DNA of 64,000 nucleotides from Dendrophyllia cribrosa (lineage: Eukaryota; Cnidaria; Anthozoa; Scleractinia; Dendrophylliidae), in the NCBI GenBank assembly GCA_024195265.1, contig JAJLRJ010000002.1, positions 2,125,388-2,189,387 on the forward strand, read 5' to 3'. Within the stretch, counting starts at the first letter, position 1. Each line of letters opens with the position of its first letter. Shown here in pieces: positions 39,998-51,975 of the stretch. Below the pieces are notes generated by a model that did no database searches, was not told where the DNA came from, and worked only from the letters and a program-made list of their open reading frames with translations. A program made the position numbers and the translations under genes.

Positions 39998-40285
39998 ATG
40001 CACCTGAGTTCACCAAGCAACCGGCAAATATGGTGAAAATAGAAGAAGAAAATGTTTTCTTTAACTGTACAGTAGATGGAAATCCTCAACCCATCGTTGA
40101 ATGGACAAAAGATAATGTGGTTCTAAACATTACAGCAGATCCAAAGCTAAGCACAACTTCATCAGGAAACACTCACAGTTTGACAATTCAGAATGTTCAC
40201 CGATCAGATGAAGGACAATACAGATGTGTGGCTAACAACAGTGTTAATTTCACCACTTCAGAGGCAGGGACCCTAACAGTACACT
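39998..40285 (+). CDS. Ig exon 53 (last of array)
   Basis: Ala10, Phe21-Phe22, Ile33 and Phe85 (NFT keeps the Asn84 sequon). Its donor gtaagtag is intact, but the following intron is interrupted 51 bp downstream by a TTAA-flanked element. Next coding exon in phase is EGF exon 1, 6.9 kb away. Confidence 0.88.
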
Positions 40286-40335
40286 GTAAGTAGTTTAGGC
40301 CCTGGCAATACACTAACGTTGGTTTTTATGCTTAA

Positions 40336-41620
40336 ACACGAAGGCGCGCTATATAAGGAGGGCTTCCCTGGGTAGCCAAGGCTCATTCGTCAATCAACTC
40401 GCTAGCGTACAGACGTGCGATAAGTCAAGTCTCCGACTCACCGTAACAAACTCACCAAATAAATTCATACACACAGTTTCTGTGAAGCTGTACTAATAAT
40501 GACCAAATAGTTTTAAAAATAAGTTGAGCACATTTTATATCTGGTTGCACCTTTTCGGTTCCTTTTTGAAATAGTCCCATTTGGCGAGGCAAAATTTGTG
40601 ATTTTCCGCTCCCTTTCATAACGTCACGAAGTACATGTAGTAAGCAAATTGATGCCGTTTTGAACTATCTGTTTCCGCAGATATCTAAGACATGAACCTG
40701 AAATATTTTGAGCTAGCAAATCAATTTTAAAAGAAAAGCAGAGTTGTAGTAAATATTTTTACTATCCCCAATATTCTCTCCATAGGCCAAAACGCAAGGT
40801 CCGTAATGGAAACATCTGTTTGTGTAAATCCCGGGTGTAAATATCCCTCGCATGGTGTTCAACCCTCGAGGTACATTCGTTGTGCACGAAAACATCTCTA
40901 AATTAGGTTTCTCTCTGAAGAATCAGCCGTAGAAATTCGACAGGTAAAGCTGGATTGACCATAAACTTAAAAACTTGAAGGAGAAGTAATAGCATGCACG
41001 GCAAGCGGTCCAATTCAAAGGTTAAAGTTGCCTAGTTTTCCTAATTGAAGAAACGTTGAGCCGTGAAAAGCATAAACCATGAACGATGAGAACGAATGAA
41101 AGTCTGGATAGGCAGCATTGGCAAGCTTAGTAATATTCCATTTCTTGATAATCAAGATGTTTTCTTTGTTTGAGACATTTTAGAGCATGATTTATGCATC
41201 GTGTTTTAATATAATGAGTATTCTGTCACAGACGCATTTTCCAATAAGAAAGACCACAACCCATGTATTTTGAAGGCTCAAGAAGACTACACTCAGCTGA
41301 AAGGAGTCTGAACAACATCGTGCAGCATCTCGCGATTGGGGAACAGTTACGACTGTTACGAGCGCGAAATTCAAATTTTTTTACGCTAAAAATATTGTAT
41401 TGCAGCTACGGAAAAGGCATCAATGGTATTTTTCAGTTTTAATTCACGAAAGTAAGTATTTATATAAAACATTCAACAGCCGAATGTTGGATTAGACTTT
41501 GTTTATTGGATAAGGACTTTTCCCCTTCTTGCTCGCGGTGTCCGCCATTTTTATTTAAGTCGTTGAAGGAGTGATTTCGTGACAGAGGGGAGGAGGCCCT
41601 TTTATAGCGCGCCCTCGTGT
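40336..41620. mobile_element. Non-autonomous TTAA element in last array unit (1,285 bp)
   Basis: Ends are ACACGARGGCGCGCTATA as inverted repeats of about 22 bp with a few mismatches. It is flanked by TTAA at 40332-40335 and 41621-41624. The other array units show the empty site (gcttaaacggg) with one TTAA, which proves insertion. TTAA target duplication is typical of piggyBac and Kolobok transposons. No transposase frame is visible, so it is a deletion derivative or MITE. Confidence 0.85.
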
Positions 41621-41624
41621 TTAA

Positions 41625-42334
41625 ACGGGTTTTAAAACCATATCTTTAAAATGTTTTCGGTCGTCCACTCCTATGCGCCGCTTCATTCACTTTTGTCGTA
41701 TCCACAAGAAAACGATAATCAAGGCTACTTTGTTTAGGCTCGTCTACACATACCTAACCTGTGATCTGTCCCAATTTTAGGTACCAATCAAAACGAAAAA
41801 AGAGCCCGATAGCAGGCTTATTTTGGCTCCAATTTACACAACGGGAGCGTCTCAACCTTTGATCAAAAGCCCTTTTTAGTTTTATGAGCCGGATTGTTTG
41901 TTAAATAGACGAGGCCATGTATTAAATCATTAGTTATAGCCTGTAACTTTATTTTCCATGACCGCCATTGTAGCTCAGTTGCTAGAGCTCCACTGCGCAG
42001 AGCCAGATTTTGTTCAGGGAAGTAGCTAGCATCAGGCGAACCGAGGCTCTTGTCCGGTAAAACTAAAATTTGGAATACTAGTACAAGCGTTGCATCTGTC
42101 TTGTAAGAGGCTATCATAAGAAAAATGAAAGAAGTGTCTTTTTTTCTGATATTGCCCCGGTAAGAATTTTCGTCTGGCTACCGCCCTGTTGCTTTTTCGT
42201 ATTATAACTGAGGAAGAAACTTGAAGGCTCAGATTAACAATTTGGCTATGTCTAAAGCAAAGAAACTAATGGTTAACAGGCAGATATTAATCTGTGAATA
42301 AGCGGTTAGTAATGCTTCCAAACAAGAGAATTAA
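41625..42334 (+). other. End of Ig array and unassigned intron sequence
   Basis: To about 41687 this is the tail of the last array unit. The rest is unassigned. A tRNA-like A-box (tagctcagttgc, 41971-41982) is present, but no matching B-box or cloverleaf follows. No exon was recognised. Confidence 0.5.
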
Positions 42335-45300
42335 GAGCAAATCCGTGCAAAAATCAAACATTACACGGCAAAGTTAAAAAACTAAAATTCGCTCTTCTTT
42401 TGCATACAGGTAGCCTTTAGTAAGTATACAATTGCTGTGTAGTTTTTTTCTTGAAAAACTTATTTGTTTCTGGGAAAACGAAAACATTAGTTTTCCGCCC
42501 GGGGTTCGATTTGGCGACACCAAACAGGCTTAAAATAAGTTATGATTCACTCGACTCGCGTATCAAAACTACTGCGCTAGAAAAAGCTGTCATAGCTCCG
42601 ATTTGTTGTACAACTTGCCACAGTCTAAATACCATGATTTTATAAAAATTAGTTTAATCTAAGTATTCAAATGAAGTCAAAAGCTTATGGCTCTCCCGTT
42701 CTCCGTAAAACGGTAGGCGAAAAACAGCGACGATTTTGAGCATGTGCCCTTGTTCAGAATTTCGTAATATTATTAATGACAATACTAGAGTTGACGATCT
42801 TTCAAAATATGCAAAGTTTAGTTTGGGGAAATGAATTTGGGATTTTTAAGAATTTGTTGAAAATCGTGAACGAAAGACGTAAAATCACGCCATCTTGTGT
42901 GTGCGTGACCAACAACAAAAACAAAAACGTTTTTCCCAATCTTGGCAACTCTGACGCCAAAAAACAAAAAAAAAAACAATGAAGATATACAAACCTTAAC
43001 TTGAATATGACATTCTTGAATGTCCATAGTGTTTCGTTTTGACGTCTGTTCAATTTCATTCGTGAAGTTTATCATGAACAGTGAAGCCCGTAGCCACGAT
43101 CAAAAACGCTTTTACAAACTTTTCGCTGAATTCTTCGTAGCTCACTTTGCACTTTCGTACTCTTTATACTGTTGATACAATGTTTTTACCAGATTTCTGG
43201 CGGAAACTGTAAAAGGGCTGACAATAAAACGAACTAGTTCAAGCACGTGTTCCCAGTTTTCCATCCTTGCGTAGCCGTGAACCGTTTTCGAGACTATATG
43301 CAAATTGCGTCTCAAATTTGCATATCAGGCTGAGCAAGCGTTCGTGACAGTCACGGTTGGTACATGGGTGGATAAGGTATTCATTGGTTCTTTTTGCCAT
43401 ATGTTTCATGTTTTTTTTAGAAAGGCTTAATGCTCGCGCTATGTACAGTGCGGTATGCTTCAAGGCTCTGAACACTGTGCGACTGCAGTACCTGAACTAG
43501 AGAAAGCAGAACTTTCCCAAACGTTTTCTGCCCCATCTCTCCCAATGGGGTACATGGGCCCTGAATACGACACCAGAGGGTGTATTGAACTATCATATAT
43601 TGTACAAGCGACGTAGCATTCGCTTAAAGTGGAATGAAATTATGTATGTATGATAGATGGGAGGTACTGTAGTAATTGGAAGGTTTCAAATAAAACTGTT
43701 GTTGTTTGTTGTTGTTGTAAAAAACCCTAAGAATTCAGAACGCGGAAGATTCTTCGTTCCATGGTTTCCTAATTTTCTTTCTAGGACCAGTAGTCCATAA
43801 GGGTGTTTTAGAGTTAAATGCCTAATAGCTCTCCTACAATATACACCAAAAAAATATCACATCAGTTTCTTTTCTTTTCATTATATTGGAATTAATTAAT
43901 TAATTGATTAGTTGATCAATTATATTTCTTAATTCTGTGCATGAAACGTGCCTTGCATTGATTCTTTTCGGCTAGTTTTCAATGTGTTTTTAACTTCATT
44001 TTATTGTGTTTATTTTTTTTCTTCTGCAATTTTTCGCAGGAATTGATTTCTTATTGGCCCGACCACCCCCTTAAAAAACAGAAAAAGGTAATACCAGAGC
44101 AATGAATGAGCGGAAAGCGCGAGTCATGTATGTATCGGCTAAAGAGAAGATTAACCGAAATATTTCTTATTAAAAGCGGGACAATGAAGGAGGAATGTTC
44201 CTCTCACAACTAAAGCATTGTCAATTGTCACACTCTAGAAATGAAACTAGGGCTGGCCTGTCTTTGTTGTTGTTTTACCATAGCAGTCCAATCAGATACC
44301 AGAAGTGGAAGTAGAGGACTTTATAAAACTCTAAAAATAAAAACAATGACAAGTCAATGGATCAAAATTTCTCAATCTTTGTACCTGCGTTCTCGTTTGA
44401 AAGATTATTTGTGTAGCTTAACATGTGAAATCCAGGCCGACAAGATCCACCCCAACCCAACCCCACCCATGTAATAAATATTGGTTTTCTGTCAATACTG
44501 TATTTTAAAACCCACGAGATCTCTTTCCTGTTTTGAACTGTATTAATTGAAGACTTCCGAACAACACTCATCAAACTTCAAAAAAATATGGAATTTTGGC
44601 CACTGAGAATACCTTAATATCCACCCTGTGTACCAACCGTGACTGTCACGAACGCTTGCTCAGCCTCCTATGCAAACTGTTCAGACGTAATTTGCATATG
44701 GTCTCAAATTAGCTCAAATTGGTTCACGGTTATGCAAGGATGGAAAACTGGGAACACATGCTTGAACTAGTTCGCTTTATTGTGAGCCCTTTTACAGTTT
44801 CCACCAGAAAAAATTGTATCAACAGCATAAAGAGTTCGAAAATGCAAAGTGAGCTACGAAGAATTCAGCGAAAAGTAAAGCGGTTTTGATCGTGGCTACG
44901 GGCTTCACTGATCTTCACTGTTCGTGATCAACTTTACGAATGAAATAGAACAGAAGGCAAAACGAAACATTTTGGACATTCAAGAATGTCATATCCAAGT
45001 GAAGGTTTGTATATTTCCATTGTTTTTTGGCGTCAGAGTTTAATTGCCAAGATTTCTCAAGGAAAAACGTTCTTAAAGTGTTTTTGTTGTTGGTCACGCA
45101 TACACAAGGTGGCGTGATTTTATGTCTTTCGTTCACGATTTTCAACAAATTCTTAAAAATCTCAAATTCATTTCCCCAGACCAAACTTTACATATTTTGA
45201 AAGATCGTCAATTCTAGTATTGTCATTCGTAATATTACAAAATTCTGAACAAAGGCACATGCTCAAAATCATTGTTGTTCTTCGCCTACCGTTTTACGGA

Positions 45301-45688
45301 GCACGGGAGAGCCATAAGCTTTTTGCTTCCCTTGAATACTTAGATTAATCCAATTTTTATGAAATCACGGTATTTAGACTATGACAAGTTATACAACAAA
45401 TTGGAACTATGACAGCTTTTTCTAGCGCAGTAGTTTTGATACGCGAGTCGAGTGAATCATGACTTATTTCAACCCTGTTTGCATGTGTTTGGGATTGCCA
45501 AATTGTGCCCTGAGATGATAACGACTTTCTTCGTTTTTCTCGGAAAAAAATAGATATTTCAAGGAAAAAACTACATGGCATTCATGTACTTACTATAGAC
45601 TATCTATATGCAAAAGAGGAGCTAATTTGATTTTTTTCAGCTTTGCCGAAGATTTGCGATTTTATTTGATTCTTGCACGGATCTGCTC
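42335..45688. mobile_element. Long-inverted-repeat TTAA element (3.35 kb)
   Basis: Two diverged inverted arms of about 1.05-1.1 kb (42335-43395 and about 44598-45688) surround a spacer of about 1.2 kb. TTAA lies directly outside both ends (42331-42334, 45689-45692), and the ends begin GAGCRRATCCGTGCAA. The arms differ by many substitutions and indels, so it is older than the other elements. Short frames inside are mirror images of each other and show no transposase motif. The spacer includes a GTT-rich tract at 43698-43718 after an aataaaa-like sequence, perhaps the tail of another retroelement. Confidence 0.75.
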
Positions 45689-45692
45689 TTAA

Positions 45693-47199
45693 AGTTTCCG
45701 ATTAACTTTAAATTTACGAAGTCCCTTCAGATTGACCATTTTCTCGATATTTGTTTTTGGGTGTACGCCAAAATAAGGCCATTTTAGATCTTAATATTTC
45801 CAATGGACTGCAAGCTAACAACGTAGTTTTAATACTAGAAGTAAGAAGTATATTTAAGCTTACTAAAAATATAATAAAATTTTTGGGCAACTAAATAGCT
45901 TTTTAGTATGAAGGAATTTTTGCACCTCACTCAACGATTTCTGGCGATTTCATCAAAATTCGGTAATTAAAAAGGTGGTTTAATTTTAATAAAATTGCAA
46001 GAAAAAGACGGCAAATGTTCAGCCAAGCTTCACTCTGCTTAAAACAATGCTAGAATTAGCAAGAAAAGCTTTATGAAGCACATTTCATGAGGTTTGTAAA
46101 TGAGGGTTTCTGTCTTTCATACTTCATTTTCAATGCAAAAAACAATAGGACACTTCTCTCTACAATAACTCTGAATTTTACTTTCAGGCACAATAAGGGA
46201 CACAAAAAAGCAAAGGCTGATACATACATGTCATTTAAGTGCTTGAGACTCATTGTTAGGGTCCATTGCGATCCGGCCAAATCCAGTTTATTTTTTAAAA
46301 GTTCGATCTCCTTATTCAGCTCTTCGTCGATATTTATCGTCTAGTTCATCGCTGTTGACTTTGCTATGAGAATATTCATTGCTACCTTGTTGTAATAGCT
46401 CCAGTTTGTACCAGTAAGAGTGAGACAAATAAGTTATAAAACCACGGGAGAACCATAAACGCCATCGCAAAATGTCAACATAATGTTTGGAAATTTGAAG
46501 TTAAATTTTTGAGCCTGCGTTGTGGTCAGTATGGACAACAGACTACCGAATTACCGGATCAACAGACTACGGACTACGCATAATATATCGGATTACTTGT
46601 TGTAAAACGCATACAGAATATAAAATTTGGACTGATTAGTTTTTAAAATTCTCTGTTTATAGTCAAAACTGAAGGACAGAATACTTTGAAAATTTTTAAA
46701 TTGTTAAGTTTTTTAAATGGATTCAAAATTGACGCTAATCCTGGGTTAGCTTAATCGTGCTTTAAAGGACTGGATAATTTTTTTACAGTCGATTTTCAAA
46801 CATTGATTTTTTCGAACTTTAGAAATAAAGATTTCTGACCGGTAAAATTCAATACCAAAGAGTCTGGAAAATCGGATGATTCCTTGATGACAGTTATCTT
46901 TTGTTTGTCCTTTGCTACTAAAAGTAGCAAAATGTTTAATGTTTCATATTTTACAACTCTAGCTGTAGCATCGGTAAGTTATCATGAACAACCATCTGAA
47001 TGAAGATGACGGAAATAAATACGAAATATGTACCTTTCGAAGGAAAACTTCGCTTCTTAGTAAGGAAACATTATTTGACACAACATCTTGATCTTTCTAT
47101 TTGATTTTTGTGCTAATTAATGGAGAAAAAACACTGTTAGCTGATTACAGCAAAGTGAATGTTATTCTATTGATTGATAATATTGTGCTTTCTATTTAG
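45693..47199 (+). other. Intron sequence before EGF exon 1, with EGF relic
   Basis: No open exon was recognised. At 46964-46996 the sequence matches the 3' end of an EGF exon plus its donor and first intron bases (ctgtagcatcg then gtaagttatcatgaacaacc), but the upstream part of that exon is absent. The last 100 bp before 47200 match the conserved 3' intron ends of the other EGF exons. Confidence 0.6.
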
Positions 47200-47313
47200 A
47201 CACTGATGTCTGTTTCAACAACCCGTGTGTAAACAATGGAACATGTACAGACGAAGTGAATGACTACACTTGCGCTTGCGTACCTGGGTATGAAGGGAAG
47301 AACTGTAGCATCG
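47200..47313 (+). CDS. EGF exon 1
   Basis: Reference EGF exon: 114 bp, 38 codons, acceptor tctatttag, donor gtaagc, phase 1-1. Six cysteines are spaced C-x4-C-x5-C-x8-C-x-C-x8-C, the standard EGF fold. The leading Asp-Thr-Asp and the C-x-D-x4-Y-x-C pattern fit a calcium-binding EGF with an Asp/Asn hydroxylation site. C-V-N-N-G-T-C fits the O-fucose consensus known from Notch. This copy has Phe-Asn-Asn-Pro between Cys1 and Cys2, so it lacks the O-glucose Ser found in three other copies. Confidence 0.88.
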
Positions 47314-47402
47314 GTAAGCTGTCATGAACAACCATCTTATTATGCATGCTTTAAGTACTGTTTAAAAAACGAACAGTTGTGTATTATCAGGTTTAAAAAC
47401 CT

Positions 47403-47436
47403 GGGGGGGGGGGGGGGGGGGCGGGGGGGGGGGGGG
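47403..47436 (+). repeat. Poly-G tract
   Basis: 19 G, one C, then 14 G, in the intron between EGF exons 1 and 2. The length is prone to sequencing error, and the tract could form a G-quadruplex. Confidence 0.9.
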
Positions 47437-47680
47437 TTAAGTATATTTGGCATGGCGTTTACCTCCAACCAATCTTAACGACAGTAAATACAAAATATGT
47501 TCCTTTCGAAGGAAAACTGCGCATGCGCTTTTCAGTAGGGAAAACCTTATTTGGAACAACATCTTGACTTGACTATTTAATTTGATTTTAGTGCTACATA
47601 ATGGAGGAAAAACGCTGTTAGCTGATTACAGCAAAGTGAATGTTATTCTATTGATTAATGATATGTTGCTTTCTATTTAG

Positions 47681-47794
47681 ACACCGATGACTGTTCGTCC
47701 AACCCGTGTGTAAACAATGGAACATGTACAGACAAAGTGAATGACTACAATTGCACATGCGTACCTGGGTATGAAGGGAAGAACTGTAGCATAG
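47681..47794 (+). CDS. EGF exon 2
   Basis: Same 114-bp layout. Cys1-Ser-Ser-Asn-Pro-Cys2 matches the O-glucosylation consensus C-x-S-x-P-C in addition to the O-fucose site. Donor gtaaat is weaker than in the other copies. Confidence 0.88.
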
Positions 47795-48196
47795 GTAAAT
47801 TGTCATGAACAGCCGTCTTATTATGCATTCTTTAATACTGATGGAAGATGACACAGGTTTTGGCAAATTATAATGCGATCAAACGATCAAACGGAGCCCA
47901 ATAAAACGGAGTCGCAAATCGATGCAAGTTTCAAAACAAGTTTTGAGCGTAACCTTTACGTTAACGAAAGTATTAAAACTAATAAGTTGAAACATTTTTG
48001 GGTATATGAGTGCTAACCGTGAGCAATCGACGATATTTGGTATCGCGTTTACCTTCAACCAATCTTAATGAAAACAAATACGAAACATGTTTCTTTCGAA
48101 AGAAAACTGCTATTCGCCACTTTTCAAATACTGTTAGCTTACAACAGCAAAGTGAATGTTATTCTATTGATTGATAATATTGTGTTTTCTATTTAG

Positions 48197-48310
48197 ACAC
48201 TGATGACTGTTCCAACAACCCGTGTGTAAACAATGGAACTTGTACAGACAAAGTGAATGACTACAATTGCACATGCGTACCTGGCTTCGAAGGGAAGAAC
48301 TGTAGCGTCG
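48197..48310 (+). CDS. EGF exon 3
   Basis: Six cysteines conserved. Ser-Asn-Asn-Pro between Cys1 and Cys2 loses the O-glucose consensus; Gly-Phe replaces Gly-Tyr near the C-terminus. Donor gtaagt. Confidence 0.88.
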
Positions 48311-48518
48311 GTAAGTTGTCACGAGAAGCCATATTATCATCCATACTTTAATATTGAATGAGGATAACGCAGGTTTTGGAAATGGCAATGTGATCAAACG
48401 ATCAAACGGAGTTGCAATCAATCTACGTCGCAAATCGGAGAAGAACAAGAATTGATCTACGTTATCGTTAACTTTGGAACAACTTTGTGGTCTCTGAATT
48501 CGAATTTAGTGCTATTTA

Positions 48519-50032
48519 GTGGCTCGACTGGGTTTTTTGGCGACATAACACCTCAACTTTGAACGGCTGATACTTCACTGTCCGAACTCGGTCAGGCAAG
48601 CTGCTTCATACATGAACTAGAGATGAAATGAACTTTCCAAAAAAGTAGATTTGATTGACATCAGTGTTACCATAACAACGATCTGATGACGTCATGGTTT
48701 TTGCATATTAGTAATTTTCTCAACATCTAAACCTAAACTTTTAAAACGACTGCATGCCTCTTATAGTCTATATGTATGTCTTCAAGACTACAAAGTTTGA
48801 CAAAATTCTATGAGAGCGTTTTCGAATAAAATTGGGTTGAATATTTTCAATCAAAAATTTAAAAATTCGCATTACTTTCTGTTATTTTGTCGATGCCAGC
48901 GTTTTCCTGACAAATTGAAACAATATTTTCACGATATATTAAAAAAAAAACTACATTCCTTGAAGGTTTCATCCTGTTTGCTACACTAGATTTCAGTTGA
49001 TGTGATCAGAAGCAATGTCTTAAATATACTCATTCTACTCACAGAAGTAACACTTTTGTTAGGGGAGCGTTTATTTAAAAACTAGTCTATGAAATTTTCT
49101 TAAAATCTTTTGATCTAAAGTTGTATATGTAATGCACTATCTCATCAAATTTCAAGTGCATTGAATCATTTTAAGGGCGCGAAATAAAATTAAAAGTATA
49201 GGGGACTTTTGCATTCGACTTCCAAAGTTTCATTGCCGTATTATTTGTTGACAGCTGGTTTATTTCAGGACTTTCTCTTTTGTCTACATTCTACATATTT
49301 GTGCGCTTTTGAAACATCACGTTTGCCATGCCTGCATGCTCCAAAGCGATCGTGAAAATTCTTTTCATAGTACAATGACTACAATGGCAATTAACATAAG
49401 GCTGCGGTCATGCACATGTAACACGTTTAAAATTTATTCAAAAGTGCACAAATATGTAGAATGTAGACAAAAGAGAAAGTCCTGAAATAAACCAGCTGTC
49501 AACAAATAATACGGCAATGAAACTTTGGAAGGCGAATGCAAAAGTCCCCTATACTTTTAATTGTATTTCGCGCCCTTAAAATGATTCAATGCACTTGAAA
49601 TTTGCAGAGGTCATGCATTACATGTATAACTTTAGATAAAAAGATTTTAAAAAAAATTCATCGACTAGTTTTGAAATAAACGCTTCCCTAACAAAAGTGT
49701 TACTTCTGTGAGTAGAATGAGCACATTTGAGACTGCTTCTGATCACATCAACTGAAATCTAGTGAAGCAAACAGAAAAAAAAAGCAAAAGAGGCATATAG
49801 TCATTTTAAAAGTTTAGGTCTAGATGTTGAGAAAATTACTAATATGCAAAAACCATGACGTCATCAGATCGTTGTTATGGTAACACTGATGCCAATCAAA
49901 TCTACTTATTTGGAAAGTCTATTTCATCTCTAGTACATGTGTGAAGCAGCTTGCCTGACCGAGTTCGGACAGTGAAGTATCAGCCGTTCAAATTTGGGAT
50001 GTTGTGTCGCCGAAAAACCCAGTCGAGCCACC
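48519..50032. mobile_element. Near-palindromic TTAA element (1.51 kb)
   Basis: Ends GGTGGCTCGACTGGGTTTTT in inverted orientation, with arms reaching inward to about 49320 and 49430, so almost the whole element is one foldback. The left arm has about 170 bp (near 48.8-48.95 kb) absent from the right arm. TTAA follows the right end (50033-50036); at the left the site has decayed to ttta plus a two-base loss. It sits in the intron between EGF exons 3 and 4. No coding capacity was seen. Confidence 0.78.
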
Positions 50033-50146
50033 TTAATAAGGAAAAAAACATATCAACGAAGTCAATGTATTACTCTAGCTGTTAGATGGTTACAGCAAAG
50101 TGAAACTGGTATCCTATTGATTGATAATTTCGTGGTTTCTATATAG

Positions 50147-50260
50147 ACACTGATGACTGTTCGTCCAACCCGTGTCTAAACAATGGAACATGTAAAGACA
50201 AAGTGAATGACTACAATTGCATATGCGTACCTGGGTATAAAGGAAAAAACTGCAGCGGTG
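50147..50260 (+). CDS. EGF exon 4
   Basis: Six cysteines conserved, with C-S-S-N-P-C (O-glucose) and C-L-N-N-G-T-C (O-fucose). Lys-rich C-terminal half (GYKGKNC). Ends Ser-Gly-Gly rather than Ser-Ile-Gly. Acceptor ctatatag, donor gtaagt. Confidence 0.88.
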
Positions 50261-50628
50261 GTAAGTTGTCATGAGCAGCTATCTTAATATGCCTGCTTTA
50301 CTATTGAGGAAAGATGACGCAGGGTTTAGAAATTAAAATGTTATAAAAACGTCCAAATAGAGTCGCAAAGCGACGGAAGATTTAAAACTGGCATTGAGCT
50401 GCCTTCGTTGTCGTTAACCAAGGTCTCTTAAAATTACATGCATGTCGACCTTGAGCAATAGACGACACATTCCATCTAAATTACCACCTACAAATTTCTA
50501 TCAGAAGAAATACGATATCTGTTCTTTTGGCAAGAAGAGTGCGATACGCCACTTTTCTAATTATTAATCATTTGGCTAAGCATGTTTTGTAACATTATCT
50601 TTGTCTCTATATTTAATTTTATTATATC

Positions 50629-51890
50629 TCTCACTTAGTACGCGCGCTATGATTGGTCAATTTTTACGGTCCGAATTTTACAGTACGGCCCGCAAAATTT
50701 GAGAGTCCCAGCATCGGTCTAGCATCCCCTAACGAAAGTTGTTTTCTACATTAAAAATTATCCAGAGAAAACGTATGGGGCTAGCTAAATGGGTTAACAT
50801 ATCAGGTTTCAAAAACTCTCTTCGATGAAATTAGCTACAACTTTAGCAAAAAAACTGGTTAGCCGCTAATCAAAAAGCATTGACAATTTTCTTGAGTATA
50901 AAGCTTACATGCTTATTGTTTTGGTATTTAGCTTTTAGGCTGTAAGTTGTAAAAACTCGAGTAACTTGGCAAATTCGTTTAACTTTAACAATCTAATTCA
51001 GCATTGCAAAACAACTTGAAACGGCTTCCATCGGTAAACTGTATCATATAAGCTTAAGCTCAAGCTAGCTTAGTTTGATCAAGTTCTTGTCTAGTTATAT
51101 AAAACTTAAGTTCGGAGTTATCGTTTGTGGCAGTGGCTCTAAGAAGAACAAACTTGAGGCTACAGAATTACGCTAAAAGTGTACCTTGATTCCTCAGCGA
51201 AATTTTTGTCCTAGCAGTGGATTCCCTGAAAACAGTTTTTGCGTATTCGCAAATACGCTCAGCTCTTGCTGCAGCTCACGCTGAAAATTTGTCAGGTGCG
51301 ATTGAAATTCAAACTCATCCATGCAAAAATTCTGGCATGAAGCCACTAAAGCACAATGAAAAGCCAAAAACAGCTGCAGTATTTGATGAGGAGACATTTT
51401 CGGTATTCTTTTTGAAGTTTGAGAGTTTTTCGTTCAGCGCTGTAGACCGAAATGCTGCCACAGCCACATTTTCCAGTTTGACAAACACGTTTGTTTTGGC
51501 GATATTATCGCGGTGTTTTCATTCTTCTTTTCCTCACTTGTCTTCGCCAGTAACTAAGAATTTTTTCAAAGAAAACTACTTTGTGTCAGGTTTCCGTCGT
51601 ACTATCGAACACATGGAAGAATAAATTAATTCTTTTATAATAGTTTTCATTCAAGAGCCACGCAAGTTCACGCCGAATCGAGGACCGATCACACTATTTT
51701 GAAAGCCAATAAAATTTGCTCTTTGCTTTCTTGTGACGTACGTCAGTCAAATGAAGCCGTTCATCTTTTGACTTGGAAGGTTTTCCTTTTATCTCCGATT
51801 TAGAGGTATAATAAATATCTTATTAACTTACGGTACGGACCTCGAACTCGGCTAACAAGAGGTATTTAATGCATTGTAATGAAGACAAAA
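50629..51890. mobile_element. Possible insertion in EGF intron
   Basis: The conserved EGF intron sequence breaks off near 50629 and resumes near 51905. The block between starts with ttatatctct, and a reverse-complement match (gaggtataa) occurs near 51800, suggesting short inverted ends. It holds an open frame of 135 codons (51217-51624, +) with a shorter antisense frame. Neither resembles a family I recognise, and codon content does not look convincing. Boundaries are approximate. Confidence 0.35.
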
Positions 51891-51975
51891 GAAAAATATA
51901 AACGTTATTATAGTATGGTTTTAACTGAATGTGAATGTTATTTTGCTGATTGGTAATATTGTTGTTCTTATTTAG

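Larger units (their letters stand above)
1..41687 (+). repeat. Tandem array of ~773-bp Ig-exon units (53 copies)
   Basis: Unit starts recur every 772-775 bp, or 734-735 bp where the intron carries a 38-bp deletion. The window opens inside an intron of the array, so more copies lie to the left. The last unit is interrupted by a transposon at 40336-41620, and homology stops near 41687. Introns are as similar between copies as exons, which points to recent duplication and homogenisation of whole units rather than selection on coding sequence alone. Many introns contain a short palindrome, GGTTTTAAAACC (for example 431-442), or its one-base-shorter form. Confidence 0.97.

Noticed and set aside
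90..40285. Dscam-type mutually exclusive exon cluster
   Set aside because: Copies are near identical rather than diverged, and no docking or selector pairing was identified. Phase neutrality allows skipping but does not show it.
41971..42030. Second tRNA or SINE near a tagctcagtt motif
   Set aside because: No B-box and no cloverleaf could be built; the A-box word alone is not enough.
51217..51624. 135-codon gene
   Set aside because: No recognised domain, lies in a probable insertion, and the opposite strand is also open; left as unassigned.
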